Assembly: GCF_001667275.1 (NCBI RefSeq)
Contig: NZ_LZHV01000041.1
Span: 62,001-126,000, forward strand
Length of the DNA stretch: 64,000 nt
From: Mycobacterium sp. ACS4054
GTDB taxonomy: Bacteria; Actinomycetota; Actinomycetes; Mycobacteriales; Mycobacteriaceae
Direction: 5' to 3'
Positions 25,956 through 34,444 of the stretch are shown in pieces (within the stretch, counting starts at the first letter, position 1; the number at the start of each line of letters is the position of its first letter). The notes beneath the pieces were generated by a model, which ran no database searches, was not told the origin of the DNA, and worked only from the letters and a program-made list of their open reading frames with translations. The translations under genes were made by a program, and so were the position numbers.

Positions 25956-26865
25956 GGAACTGGTCCACGGCGACGTCGTCGAGGACGACGAGCGCGTCGT
26001 CGGTGAGCACGGCCAGGGACGAGTACAGGGTGACCAGGTAGGTCGCGATCGCCGACTGGTTGATGCCGGTGAATCGCACCGACAGCCCCGGCGCCTGCTC
26101 GCCGACCAGGCCCGGCTGGAACAGGCCGACCACGCCCTGGCGCTCCTCGCCGGTGCGCACCAGGATGAACTTGGTCTTGCCGTCTTCTACCGGCACCTTG
26201 TCCGACGGGATCAGCGGGATGCCGCGCCAGGTGATGAACTGCGCACCGAACAGGCTGACCACCGGCGGCGGCACGCCGCGGTAGGTGGCCTCGCGGCCGA
26301 ACGCGGCGATTCCCAGCGGATGGGTCAAAAAGAAGCTGGGCGTCTTCCACACCTTGGTGATCAGCGCGTCCAGGTCATCGGGCGCCGGCGCGCCCGCCAG
26401 CGTCTGGATGGTCTGCTCCGGAGTCGCCTGGGCCAGCAGCCCGTACTCGGGGCTGTTGACCAACTCGAACTCCTGGCGCTCCTTGATGGTCTCGATGGTC
26501 AGCCGCAGCTGCTGGGCGATCTGGTCGTGGGGACTCGAGTACAGGTCGGAGACCCGGGTGTGGATGTCGACCAGGGTCGAGATGCTGCGCAGCGTGTATT
26601 CGCGCGGGCTGGTCTCGTAGTCGACGTAGGTCTCCGGCAGCGGCTCTTCGGTGCCGGCGCCCGCTTCGGCCTTGATCGCGACCCCTTCGGGGTTGACCAC
26701 CCGGTTCACCCGGTACAGGCCCGCTTCCACCGGCACCCAGCTGAGCAGGTGCAGCAACCAGCGGGGCGTGATGGTGGAAAGCTGCGGGACGGTCTTCGTC
26801 GCGTTGGCCAGCTGCCTAGCTGCGAGATCGCCGAGTGCCTGAGACTCGCTTTGAGCCGACGTCAT
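25942..26865 (-). CDS. Family 2A encapsulin shell protein (major membrane protein I / 35-kDa antigen type)
   Basis: 307 residues beginning MTSAQSESQALGDLAARQLA, with LLSWVPVEAGLYRVNRV, YVDYETSPREYTLRSISTLV and a C-terminus FHEYK. These are the features of the mycobacterial major membrane protein I and of cyanobacterial SrpI, HK97-fold proteins that self-assemble into Family 2A encapsulin nanocompartments linked to sulfur metabolism. GGAAGGA lies five bases before the ATG. The downstream overlapping desulfurase is its known cargo type. It is divergent from the polycysteine leader and cysK-cysE, about 195 bp away. Confidence 0.95.
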   Translation of the reverse strand: MTSAQSESQALGDLAARQLANATKTVPQLSTITPRWLLHLLSWVPVEAGLYRVNRVVNPEGVAIKAEAGAGTEEPLPETYVDYETSPREYTLRSISTLVDIHTRVSDLYSSPHDQIAQQLRLTIETIKERQEFELVNSPEYGLLAQATPEQTIQTLAGAPAPDDLDALITKVWKTPSFFLTHPLGIAAFGREATYRGVPPPVVSLFGAQFITWRGIPLIPSDKVPVEDGKTKFILVRTGEERQGVVGLFQPGLVGEQAPGLSVRFTGINQSAIATYLVTLYSSLAVLTDDALVVLDDVAVDQFHEYK

Positions 26866-26975
26866 CGTGGTCCTTCCGTGCTCGATCGAATGCTGCAGCG
26901 TAGTGCGGCAGGTCCATGATCACCCGCCGTGACCGGCTTCGCGCGCCGAGCATAGGAGACTCTCGGGACGGGGCA

Positions 26976-27000
26976 AAGCATTACTCCCGTGCTGAGTTAA
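26976..27000 (+). promoter_or_regulatory. Candidate operator shared with the monooxygenase operon
   Basis: AAGCATTACTCCCG followed by TGCTGAGTTAA resembles AAGTATTACTCACG/GTGAGCTTAA at 30635-30658. Here it lies 60-84 bases before the inferred transcription start of the polycysteine leader and 110 bases before the divergent encapsulin start, a usual place for an activator site. Confidence 0.4.
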
Positions 27001-27022
27001 AGGGCCGTAAAGCGCCCGCAAT

Positions 27023-27052
27023 CTGACAGTGATCTTTGTCTGGGCCTATAGT
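27023..27052 (+). promoter_or_regulatory. Promoter of the polycysteine leader
   Basis: CTGACA (27023-27028) and TATAGT (27047-27052) are separated by 18 bases. TATAGT ends seven bases before the ATG at 27060, so transcription should begin at or next to the A of the start codon, giving a leaderless message. Confidence 0.75.
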
Positions 27053-27059
27053 GGGGCCC

Positions 27060-27131
27060 ATGCAACAGGCCGTTCAGCCGCGCTTCGTTCCTTCGCGCAT
27101 TGCCGCCTGCTGTTGTTGTCGCTGTTGTTGA
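27060..27131 (+). CDS. Leaderless polycysteine leader peptide (23 codons)
   Basis: The frame begins MQQAVQPRFVPSRIAA and ends CCCCRCC, six cysteines in the last seven codons (17-20, 22, 23). There is no Shine-Dalgarno sequence; the promoter places the transcript start at the ATG. Leaderless short frames with polycysteine ends are a described mycobacterial class that attenuates downstream cysteine genes according to cysteinyl-tRNA supply. The genes that follow are a thioester-domain-like protein, cysK, cysE and a thioredoxin, in keeping with this role. Confidence 0.88.
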   Translation: MQQAVQPRFVPSRIAACCCCRCC

Positions 27132-27243
27132 TTTCCTGACGCTTTAGACGCCGTAGAAATCCCGCGCTCTCCCGCCGGCGGATGGGCCCACCCGTCCCGC
27201 GGTCGCCAGGCGCGCGTTCGCCAACCGAAATCTTTCAGGAAGA
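27132..27243 (+). promoter_or_regulatory. Putative translational attenuator with anti-Shine-Dalgarno pairing
   Basis: TTCCTGA at 27133-27139, directly after the leader stop, is exactly complementary to TCAGGAA at 27235-27241, which contains the AGGAAG ribosome site of the gene at 27254. A U-G pair (27132/27242) extends the helix to eight. The intervening bases are very GC-rich and hold further dyads (CCGCCGGCGG, TGGGCCCA). A ribosome held on the cysteine codons would cover the upstream strand and free the ribosome site. Confidence 0.6.
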
Positions 27244-27253
27244 TCGACCAGCC

Positions 27254-28531
27254 ATGACAGTGATGTCCCTATCCACCCGCGCCTCCGCGGCGGTTAAGAC
27301 CCGTCACCGGGTCCTGGTCCGGCCCGCGACGGAAGTCGCGCGGATGACGCGCTACCGCGGCGGCACGTACTCCCACACCGTGGACACGATCGTGTTCGCC
27401 GACGGTAGCTCCGCCCGAACCGACCTCATCAGGGTCAATCCCAACCTGCACGCCTATTCATTGGATTTCTTCGGCGTCGCGCCACATGAGCCGGCCCGGT
27501 ACCGCCTGGACAGCTGGTCGGCGCTGCCCCACCTGCGCAGCCGCGACCACGAAGCCGAGGTCGATTGGATCCTGCGTAATTCCTTCCCGATGCGCACGAC
27601 CGCCGAACTGAGCGAAAGCCTGCGCGCCGCGGGCGACCCGCTGGGCCGGGCCCATATCGGCGAACACGAGGCGATCGCCGCCACCCAGGCCGCGATTTGG
27701 CATTTCACGAATGGCTTGGCCCTGGACACCCGCCCCCTCAACGTTCCCGTCAAGGTGCGCCGAGCGGGCGGACGCGTGATCACCTTCGAATTCGACGGCG
27801 AACCGCAACTGGGCGGGTACTCGGTATGGGTGGCGTCGGACGCCGCCGTCGGACTGAAACTGCAGAAGTCCGCCGACGGCGTTGCCTGGCAAGATATTTC
27901 GCGTTCCCAGCTGACGGTGGACGCGGGCAAGGGTCGCCACCGGCGCACGCTCGGGGTGGGTAGCACCTTGTCGGCCAGCAGCCACGGCGGCGGTGGTCGT
28001 GGGTATCGCCATTACCGGTTGATCGCGACGACCGACGCGACCAATCCGACCATCGACCATGTTCGCTTCTGGCTGACCGGTGCCCGCCACTACCGCAATG
28101 CCGATCGAATTGTGCACCTCTACAATTATCTGATCACTGGGGCGCGCAAAGCGTTGCGCGATACGGTGGAACCACAACTAGTCGATACCGAAGCAACCGC
28201 CAATTCGGAGCTCATAGGACCGTTTCAAGTGCCAATCCCGTTGACGCTCAATGTTGGTGACGGACACACACTCGTCGACTCCGACGGTGAGACGGTCGTC
28301 GGCGCTGTGCAGGCGGGCACGGACTTTTACCTGCGGCCCGCACCGGGTACGTCCACCACGACGGTCACCGCGACAACACCGGATAGCCTCACCGGGCGGG
28401 TGCTGACCGGAGTCGCAGTGGAGGGAGCGGCACATCGATTCACACCCATCGCCCTGACCGTACCTACAGCCGTGGCCATCGAATTCGACATCAGCTGGCA
28501 GACCGACGAGTCATGTACCGACATCGCCTGA
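27254..28531 (+). CDS. TQXA/thioester-domain-like protein lacking the thioester cysteine
   Basis: 425 residues. The N-terminal half follows the actinobacterial thioester (Cys-Gln) domain family: GGTYSHTVDTIVF, HAYSLDFFG, WSALPHLRSRDHEAEVDWIL, NSFP and AATQAAIWHFTNG. The glutamine of TQ is present, but where relatives read YCID this protein reads YSLD, so the internal thioester cannot form. No signal peptide, membrane anchor or sorting motif is seen; related proteins are usually surface-exposed. The rest looks beta-rich (WQDISRSQLTVDAGKG, EFDISWQT). Its only cysteine is five residues from the C-terminus. AGGAAG lies about ten bases before the ATG, and cysK begins nine bases after the stop. Function unknown. 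Confidence 0.8.
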   Translation: MTVMSLSTRASAAVKTRHRVLVRPATEVARMTRYRGGTYSHTVDTIVFADGSSARTDLIRVNPNLHAYSLDFFGVAPHEPARYRLDSWSALPHLRSRDHEAEVDWILRNSFPMRTTAELSESLRAAGDPLGRAHIGEHEAIAATQAAIWHFTNGLALDTRPLNVPVKVRRAGGRVITFEFDGEPQLGGYSVWVASDAAVGLKLQKSADGVAWQDISRSQLTVDAGKGRHRRTLGVGSTLSASSHGGGGRGYRHYRLIATTDATNPTIDHVRFWLTGARHYRNADRIVHLYNYLITGARKALRDTVEPQLVDTEATANSELIGPFQVPIPLTLNVGDGHTLVDSDGETVVGAVQAGTDFYLRPAPGTSTTTVTATTPDSLTGRVLTGVAVEGAAHRFTPIALTVPTAVAIEFDISWQTDESCTDIA

Positions 28532-28540
28532 GGAAGACAG

Positions 28541-29473
28541 ATGAGCATCGCAGATAACGTCACACAACTGATCGGGAACACGCCGCTGGTCCGGCTGAAC
28601 CGGGTCACCGAAGGGGCGGTCGCCGACGTCGTCGCCAAGCTGGAGTTCTTCAACCCCGCGAACAGCGTGAAGGACCGCATCGGAGTCGCCATGCTGGATG
28701 CGGCCGAGCAGGCGGGCCTGATCAAGCCCGACACGATCATCCTGGAACCGACGAGCGGAAACACCGGCATCGCGCTGGCGATGGTGTGCGCCGCCCGCGG
28801 CTACCGCTGCGTGCTGACCATGCCGGACACGATGAGCACGGAACGCCGAATGTTGTTGCGCGCGTTCGGCGCCGAGATCGTGCTGACGCCGGGCGCCGAA
28901 GGCATGGCCGGGGCCATCGCCAAGGCCGAAGAGCTCGCCAAGAACGACCAACGGTATTTCATCCCGCAACAGTTCGAGAACCCGGCGAACCCCGCGATCC
29001 ACCGCAAAACCACCGCCGAGGAGGTGTGGCGGGACACCGAGGGCAAGATCGACTTCTTCGTCTCCGGGGTGGGCACCGGAGGAACGCTGACCGGCGTCGC
29101 CCAGGTGATCAAGGAACGCAAGCCGTCGGCGCGTTTCGTGGCCGTGGAGCCCGCCGCGTCACCGGTCCTGTCCGGCGGTCAGAAGGGTCCGCACCCGATT
29201 CAGGGCATCGGCGCCGGATTCGTCCCGCCGGTGCTCGAGATGGACCTGGTGGACGAGGTCATCACGGTCGGCAACGAGGAATCGCTCGACATGGCCCGTC
29301 GGTTGGCCCGGGAGGAGGGGCTGCTGGTCGGCATCTCCTCGGGCGCGGCCGTCGTCGCGGCGCTGCAGGTGGCTCGCCGTCCCGAGAACGCCGGCAAGCT
29401 CGTCGTGGTGGTGCTGCCCAGCTTCGGTGAGCGCTATCTGAGCACGCCGCTGTTCGCCGACCTGGCGGATTAG
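28541..29473 (+). CDS. cysK: O-acetylserine sulfhydrylase (cysteine synthase A)
   Basis: 310 residues, the length of M. tuberculosis CysK1 (Rv2334). PLP lysine in NSVKDRIG, substrate loop TSGNTG, phosphate site [11 protein letters not shown], and [11 protein letters not shown] with SSGAAV near the end. It condenses O-acetylserine with sulfide to give cysteine. Its ribosome site GAGGAAG overlaps the preceding stop, so it is probably under the polycysteine attenuator. Confidence 0.97.
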   Translation: MSIADNVTQLIGNTPLVRLNRVTEGAVADVVAKLEFFNPANSVKDRIGVAMLDAAEQAGLIKPDTIILEPTSGNTGIALAMVCAARGYRCVLTMPDTMSTERRMLLRAFGAEIVLTPGAEGMAGAIAKAEELAKNDQRYFIPQQFENPANPAIHRKTTAEEVWRDTEGKIDFFVSGVGTGGTLTGVAQVIKERKPSARFVAVEPAASPVLSGGQKGPHPIQGIGAGFVPPVLEMDLVDEVITVGNEESLDMARRLAREEGLLVGISSGAAVVAALQVARRPENAGKLVVVVLPSFGERYLSTPLFADLAD

Positions 29474-29475
29474 CC

Positions 29476-30159
29476 ATGCTCGCCGCCATCCGACGTGACA
29501 TCCGGGCCGCCAGGGAGCGCGACCCGGCCCGGCCGACCACGCTCCAGGTGATCTTCGCGTATCCGGGCGTGCATGCCATCTGGGGCCACCGAATCAACCA
29601 CTGGCTGTGGAATCGCGGCGCCAGGCTGGCCGCGCGGACGTTTGCCGAGCTGCTGCGCATCCTGACCGGAGTCGAGATCCACCCGGGCGCGGTCCTGGGC
29701 CCCGGCCTGTTCATCGACCACGCGACCGGCGTGGTCATCGGCGAGACGGCCGAGGTGGGCGAGGACGTGACCATCTACCACGGGGTCACCCTCGGCGGCA
29801 GCGGCAGCGAAACCGGCAAACGCCACCCGACGATCGGTGACCGGGTGATCATCGGCGCCGGCGCCAAGGTGCTTGGCGCGATCAAGATCGGCGACGACAG
29901 CCGGATCGGCGCCAACGCCGTCGTCGTCAAGGAGGTTCCGTCAAGCGCCGTCGTCATCGGAGTGCCCGGACAGGTCATCAGCCGCCACGGGCGAAGCAGC
30001 CCCGACGACTCGATGATGCCCGACCTGGTGGGCGTCAGTCTCCAGTCGCTCCTCACCCGGGTGGCCAAGCTGGAGGCGGCTAACGACGGACAAGAGTCCG
30101 AAAGTGTCATCCGGCCACCGGAAGCCGGGGTATGGCACGGCGAAGACTTCTCTATCTGA
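29476..30159 (+). CDS. cysE: Serine O-acetyltransferase
   Basis: 227 residues beginning two bases after cysK. N-terminal helical part ([20 protein letters not shown]) followed by left-handed beta-helix hexapeptides: [26 protein letters not shown] and [16 protein letters not shown]. It supplies O-acetylserine to CysK, and the two usually form the cysteine synthase complex. It is also a gene type found in Family 2A encapsulin neighbourhoods. Confidence 0.97.
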   Translation: MLAAIRRDIRAARERDPARPTTLQVIFAYPGVHAIWGHRINHWLWNRGARLAARTFAELLRILTGVEIHPGAVLGPGLFIDHATGVVIGETAEVGEDVTIYHGVTLGGSGSETGKRHPTIGDRVIIGAGAKVLGAIKIGDDSRIGANAVVVKEVPSSAVVIGVPGQVISRHGRSSPDDSMMPDLVGVSLQSLLTRVAKLEAANDGQESESVIRPPEAGVWHGEDFSI

Positions 30160-30166
30160 GGTCCCC

Positions 30167-30586
30167 ATGAGCACTCTTGTCATCGCCGGAACGGCGCTGG
30201 TCGCGGCGCTGGGTGCCGCCACAGCTGCGGGCGCGATATTCAATCGACGCTCCGGGGTGTTGCGCGAGACCAGTCCCGATTCCCAACAGGACACGTCGGA
30301 CCTGGGGTTGGCGCAGACGGGGCCGACCGTGGTGCACTTCAGCGCCGCATGGTGTGGCCCATGCGCGTCGGTGCGCCGCGTGGTCGACCAAGTCTGCGCC
30401 GATCTGCCGGACGTGTCGCACGTGGAGATCGACATCGACGCCAACCCCGTGGCCGCCAAGCGGCTGTCGGTGTTGTCGCTGCCGACGACGCTGATCTTCG
30501 ACTCTCAGGGCCGTCAGCGGTACCGGACCGCCGGGGTGCCGAAGGTCGGCGACCTGCGCGCTGCGTTGCAGCCGCTGTTGGCTTAG
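30167..30586 (+). CDS. Membrane-anchored thioredoxin-like protein
   Basis: 139 residues. An N-terminal hydrophobic segment (LVIAGTALVAALGAATAAGAI) precedes a thioredoxin fold with active site SAAWCGPCASV, EIDIDANP and the cis-proline loop LSLPTTL. It starts eight bases after cysE, so it probably ends the cysteine operon and may keep thiols or sulfur-carrying cysteines reduced. Which side of the membrane the domain faces is not settled by the sequence. Confidence 0.85.
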   Translation: MSTLVIAGTALVAALGAATAAGAIFNRRSGVLRETSPDSQQDTSDLGLAQTGPTVVHFSAAWCGPCASVRRVVDQVCADLPDVSHVEIDIDANPVAAKRLSVLSLPTTLIFDSQGRQRYRTAGVPKVGDLRAALQPLLA

Positions 30587-30634
30587 CCTCGAATCATCAA
30601 GGTCTCGAACGACTTTCCACCCGCCAGCTCGGCG

Positions 30635-30658
30635 AAGTATTACTCACGGTGAGCTTAA
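30635..30658 (+). promoter_or_regulatory. Candidate operator before the monooxygenase operon
   Basis: AAGTATTACTCACGGTGAGC continues into TTAA and contains the dyad CTCAC-G-GTGAG (30643-30653). The left half matches 26976-26989 upstream of the polycysteine leader. It lies 70-93 bases before the first flavin monooxygenase start. Confidence 0.4.
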
Positions 30659-30727
30659 TGCGGTAATGGAATGCGTTGTCGCCCCGAGCGTTGCACAGTG
30701 GGTTAGCAACGAATCGGAAGGCGCGCC

Positions 30728-31849
30728 ATGACCGAGCTACATCTGGCCGTCGGGCTGGACGGCTACGGCTGGCATCCGCACGCGTGGCGATACGCGTTCG
30801 CGCACGGCGCCGCCGTGGGCGGGCACCTCGGCGGCCGGCACTGGGGCGCCCTGGCCGCCGTCGCGGAACGGGGCCTGCTCGACTTCCTGACCATCGACGA
30901 CTCGTTCGACGTTCAGCCGGGCCGTCGGCCCGAGATATCGCCGCGGCGGCTGGCGGGCCGCGCGGACGCCGTGCTGGTGGCCGCGCGCATCGCGCCGGTC
31001 ACCACCCACATCGGCCTGGTGCCGGTCGCGACGGTGACCCACACCGAACCCTTCCACGTGTCGAAAGCGATTGCGACACTGGACCACATCTCGCACGGCC
31101 GGGCCGGCTGGCAGGTGCGGGTCAGCGCGACCGCGCACGAGGCCGCGCTCGTCGGGCGGCGCTCCGGCATGCAGACCGATCAGCTCTTCGACGAGGCCGC
31201 CGACGCCGTGGAGGTGGCGCGGCGGCTCTGGGACAGCTGGGAGGACGACGCAGTCATCCGTGACGCGGCAACCGGGCGCTACATCGACCGGGACAAGTTG
31301 CACTACATCGACTTCGTCGGCGAGTACTTCTCGGTCAAGGGCCCGTCCATCACCCCGCGGCCCCCGCAAGGCCAGCCGGTGGTGCTGGCCCTGGCCCACG
31401 CGCCGCGGATCTATGAGTTCGCCGCCACCAGCGCCGACATCGTCGTGGTCACCCCGCGCGACCGCGACTCCCTGCGCGCGATCCTGCGTGACGTCGCCGA
31501 AGCGCAGCGCGCCGCCGGCCGGGCGCTGAAGGTGTACGCCGACCTGGTCGTCTCGCTGGTCGAGCACCCCCTGACACCCCCGGCGGCCATCTCCTCCGAC
31601 GCCCATGTGTTCGCCGGCGCGGCAAGCGATTTGGCCGAGCTGTTGCTCGCCTGGCACGACGCGGGAGTCGACGGGGTACGGCTGCGTCCCGCCGTCAACG
31701 CGATCGACCTGCCCGCGATCGCCGACGAGCTGGTGCCGGCGCTGCAGCGCGCCGGGGTGTTCCGCACCGGCTACCGCGACGGCGAAACGCTGCGTGAGCG
31801 CCTCGAATTGGCCCCCGCACCCAACCGCTATGCGACGGTGTCACCGTGA
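30728..31849 (+). CDS. LLM-class flavin-dependent monooxygenase (first of three)
   Basis: 373 residues, TIM-barrel luciferase-like fold with the family's [20 protein letters not shown] segment and [23 protein letters not shown] helix ([13 protein letters not shown]). It belongs to the NtaA/SnaA/DszA branch, which uses FMNH2 from a separate reductase to oxygenate amines, sulfones or sulfonates. GGAAGG lies seven to eight bases before the ATG. It is coupled to the next gene by a GTGA overlap. Substrate unknown; the sulfur neighbourhood suggests an organosulfur compound. Confidence 0.85.
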   Translation: MTELHLAVGLDGYGWHPHAWRYAFAHGAAVGGHLGGRHWGALAAVAERGLLDFLTIDDSFDVQPGRRPEISPRRLAGRADAVLVAARIAPVTTHIGLVPVATVTHTEPFHVSKAIATLDHISHGRAGWQVRVSATAHEAALVGRRSGMQTDQLFDEAADAVEVARRLWDSWEDDAVIRDAATGRYIDRDKLHYIDFVGEYFSVKGPSITPRPPQGQPVVLALAHAPRIYEFAATSADIVVVTPRDRDSLRAILRDVAEAQRAAGRALKVYADLVVSLVEHPLTPPAAISSDAHVFAGAASDLAELLLAWHDAGVDGVRLRPAVNAIDLPAIADELVPALQRAGVFRTGYRDGETLRERLELAPAPNRYATVSP

Positions 31850-32967
31850 CCGTCACCCCGCTGTCCGTCCTGGACCTGTCCCCGATCAGCGCCGGGTGCG
31901 ACGCCGCGACGGCGCTGCGCAACACGATCGACCTCGCCCAGCACGCCGAACGATGGGGTTACAAGCGCTACTGGCTCGCCGAGCACCACTTCGTCGCGGT
32001 GGCCAGCTCGTCTCCGGCGGTGCTGATCGGCCAGATCGCCGCGGCCACGGACCACATCCGCGTCGGGTCCGCGGCGGTGCAGATCGGCCACACCACGCCG
32101 ATCGCGGTCGTGGAGAGCTTCGGCACTCTCGATGCGCTGTACCCGGATCGCATCGACATGGGCCTGGGCCGGTCCGGGCAGCGGCGCAGGGAGGCCGTCG
32201 CATCGCCGGAGCCGACGGCCCCGTCGGTGCCCGCGCCGTGGCGAGACGTCGACGGCATCGTCATCCCCGCGCCGTTCGACCCGACGGCGCTGATGAAAAG
32301 CGACCGGATGCGGGCACAGGCCTCGGTGCTGGCCCAGCCCTGCGCGCAAGCCGCCGACTTCGCCGAGCAGATCGACGCCATCGAAGCGCTACTCGACGGC
32401 ACGTACACCGTCGACGGACACGAATTACATGCCTTCCCAGGCGAACACGGGCAACTGACGCCGTGGATCTTCGGCAGCACCCGCGGACAGAGCGCGGAGG
32501 TCGCCGGAGCAAGCGGGCTGCCGTTCGTCGCCAGTTACCACATCACCCCGGGCACCGCGCTCGACGCGATCGGCGCCTATCGCAAAGCGTTCCGGCCGTC
32601 CGCCCGGCTGGCCGAGCCGTACGTGGTGGTCTCCGCCGACGTCGTCGTCGCCGAGGACAGCGCCACCGCGCGTCACCTCGCGTCAAGCTACGGGCACTGG
32701 GTCTACTCCATCCGAAGCGGGCAGGGCGCCATCCCCTACCCCGATCCCGACCTCTGCGAACCCCTCACCGACGACGAACTCGGACTGGTGGCCGACCGCA
32801 CCGCAACGCAATTCGTCGGCAATCCCGACGAGGTCGCCGACCGCCTGGACCTGCTGCGCCGGGTGACCGGCGCCGACGAACTCGTGATCACGTCCGTGAC
32901 CCATCGGCACACTGATCGGCTGCGCTCGCACGAGCTGATCGCCAAGCGCTGGTGGCTGACCGGATGA
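31846..32967 (+). CDS. LLM-class flavin-dependent monooxygenase (second of three)
   Basis: 373 residues starting [12 protein letters not shown], the usual opening of the MsnO8-type luciferase-like subgroup, followed by [20 protein letters not shown] and [12 protein letters not shown]. The GTG overlaps the previous stop and its own stop overlaps the next ATG, so the three monooxygenases are translationally coupled. Reduced flavin must come from elsewhere because no reductase gene lies in the operon. Confidence 0.86.
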   Translation: MTVTPLSVLDLSPISAGCDAATALRNTIDLAQHAERWGYKRYWLAEHHFVAVASSSPAVLIGQIAAATDHIRVGSAAVQIGHTTPIAVVESFGTLDALYPDRIDMGLGRSGQRRREAVASPEPTAPSVPAPWRDVDGIVIPAPFDPTALMKSDRMRAQASVLAQPCAQAADFAEQIDAIEALLDGTYTVDGHELHAFPGEHGQLTPWIFGSTRGQSAEVAGASGLPFVASYHITPGTALDAIGAYRKAFRPSARLAEPYVVVSADVVVAEDSATARHLASSYGHWVYSIRSGQGAIPYPDPDLCEPLTDDELGLVADRTATQFVGNPDEVADRLDLLRRVTGADELVITSVTHRHTDRLRSHELIAKRWWLTG

Positions 32968-34349
32968 GCGCGCGAACTGTCAAGCGCCGCAAGCAGATAA
33001 TTCTCGGCGCGCACTTTCCCGGGGTCAACAACACCACCGTGTGGTCCGACCCCGACGCCGGCAGCCAGATCGCGTTCGAATCGTTCGTACACCTCGCCCA
33101 GACCGCGGAGCGAGGGCTGTTCGACTTCTTCTTCCTGGCCGAGGGCCTGCGGCTGCGCGAACATCGCGGCAGGATTCACGACCTCGACGTGGTGGGCAGG
33201 CCCGACACGTTCACGGTCCTGGCGGCGCTCGCCGCGGTCACCGAACGGCTGGGCCTGGCCGGAACCATCAACACCACCTTCAACGAACCCTACGAAGTGG
33301 CAAGGCAATTCGCCACGTTGGACCACCTCTCCGACGGCCGGGCAGCCTGGAACATGGTCACCTCGTCCGACGCCTTCACCGGAGAGAACTTCCGGCGCGG
33401 CGGGTTCCTCGACCACGCCGATCGGTACAAACGGGCCGAGGAATTCATCACCGTCGCCCGGAGATTCTGGGACGGCTGGGCACCCGATGCCGTGCTCGCC
33501 GACGTCGACGCGGGCGTCTATGCCGACCCCGCCCGGATCCACACCGTCGAACACCGCGGTGCACAGTTCGACATCCGCGGCGTGGCGTCGCTGCCCGCCG
33601 GCCCTCAGGGCCATCCGGTGCTGCTGCAGGCCGGCGATTCCACCGATGGCCGCGATTTCGGCGCGCGGCATGCCGACGCCCTGTTCACGTTGCACGGATC
33701 GCTCGAGGCCGGACAGCGCTATTACGCCGACGTGAAGAGCCGCGCCGCGGCCCACGGGCGCGACCCGGACCAACTGAAGGTCCTGCCCGGCGCAACCTTC
33801 GCACTCGGTGACACCCCGACGGAGGCGCAGGACAACGCCCGTTACATCCGCGAGCAACAGGTCAGCGGACCCACCGCGATCGCGTTCCTCGAACAGGTCT
33901 GGGGCGTCGACCTGTCCGGCTACGATCCCGACGGGCCGCTGCCCGAAACCGACCCCGTCGAGAATCCGCACATCACCCGGGGCCGCGTCCGCCACGGCGA
34001 CCCGAAGGCGGTCGCCGCCGCGTGGCGCGCCCGCGCGCAGGCCGAGAACCTGTCGATCCGCCAGCTGATCATCGAGGTGACTAGCCGTCAGCAGTTCGTG
34101 GGGACGCCGGCGCAAGTCGCCGACGAGATCGATCGGCATGTGCAGGAGGATGCCTGCGACGGGTTCATCTTGGTGCCGCACCTGACGCCACGCGGCCTCG
34201 ACGAGTTCGTCGACAAAGTGGTGCCGTTGTTGCAGGAGCGCGGCAGCTTCCGCACCGAATACCGCGGCGCGACGCTGCGGGAACACCTGGATTTGAGGCC
34301 GGTCTCCGGGTGGTCGGGCCGAAGCACCGGTGTCGCGGTCGGCGACTGA
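32964..34349 (+). CDS. NtaA/DmoA-family FMN-dependent monooxygenase (third of three)
   Basis: 461 residues with family blocks [49 protein letters not shown] and [20 protein letters not shown]. The family includes nitrilotriacetate, dibenzothiophene sulfone (DszA) and dimethylsulfide monooxygenases. ATG 32964 overlaps the preceding stop (ATGA); an ATG at 32952 gives four more residues but is less likely. With its two partners it may open C-S bonds of organosulfur compounds; that is inference from family and neighbours. Confidence 0.86.
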   Translation: MSARTVKRRKQIILGAHFPGVNNTTVWSDPDAGSQIAFESFVHLAQTAERGLFDFFFLAEGLRLREHRGRIHDLDVVGRPDTFTVLAALAAVTERLGLAGTINTTFNEPYEVARQFATLDHLSDGRAAWNMVTSSDAFTGENFRRGGFLDHADRYKRAEEFITVARRFWDGWAPDAVLADVDAGVYADPARIHTVEHRGAQFDIRGVASLPAGPQGHPVLLQAGDSTDGRDFGARHADALFTLHGSLEAGQRYYADVKSRAAAHGRDPDQLKVLPGATFALGDTPTEAQDNARYIREQQVSGPTAIAFLEQVWGVDLSGYDPDGPLPETDPVENPHITRGRVRHGDPKAVAAAWRARAQAENLSIRQLIIEVTSRQQFVGTPAQVADEIDRHVQEDACDGFILVPHLTPRGLDEFVDKVVPLLQERGSFRTEYRGATLREHLDLRPVSGWSGRSTGVAVGD

Positions 34350-34444
34350 CGACCGGGCCCAACTTCCAACGCTCTTCGAGATGCGTTCACCGCGATCGAC
34401 GCTACGGTTGGCCTAACGCGCCACGCCACGGAGGTGAGATTGCG

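Noticed and set aside
32736..34286. Long minus-strand frame (over 500 codons) opposite the third monooxygenase
   Set aside because: Typical GC-rich shadow frame; the plus-strand gene has clear family motifs and coupled start and stop codons.
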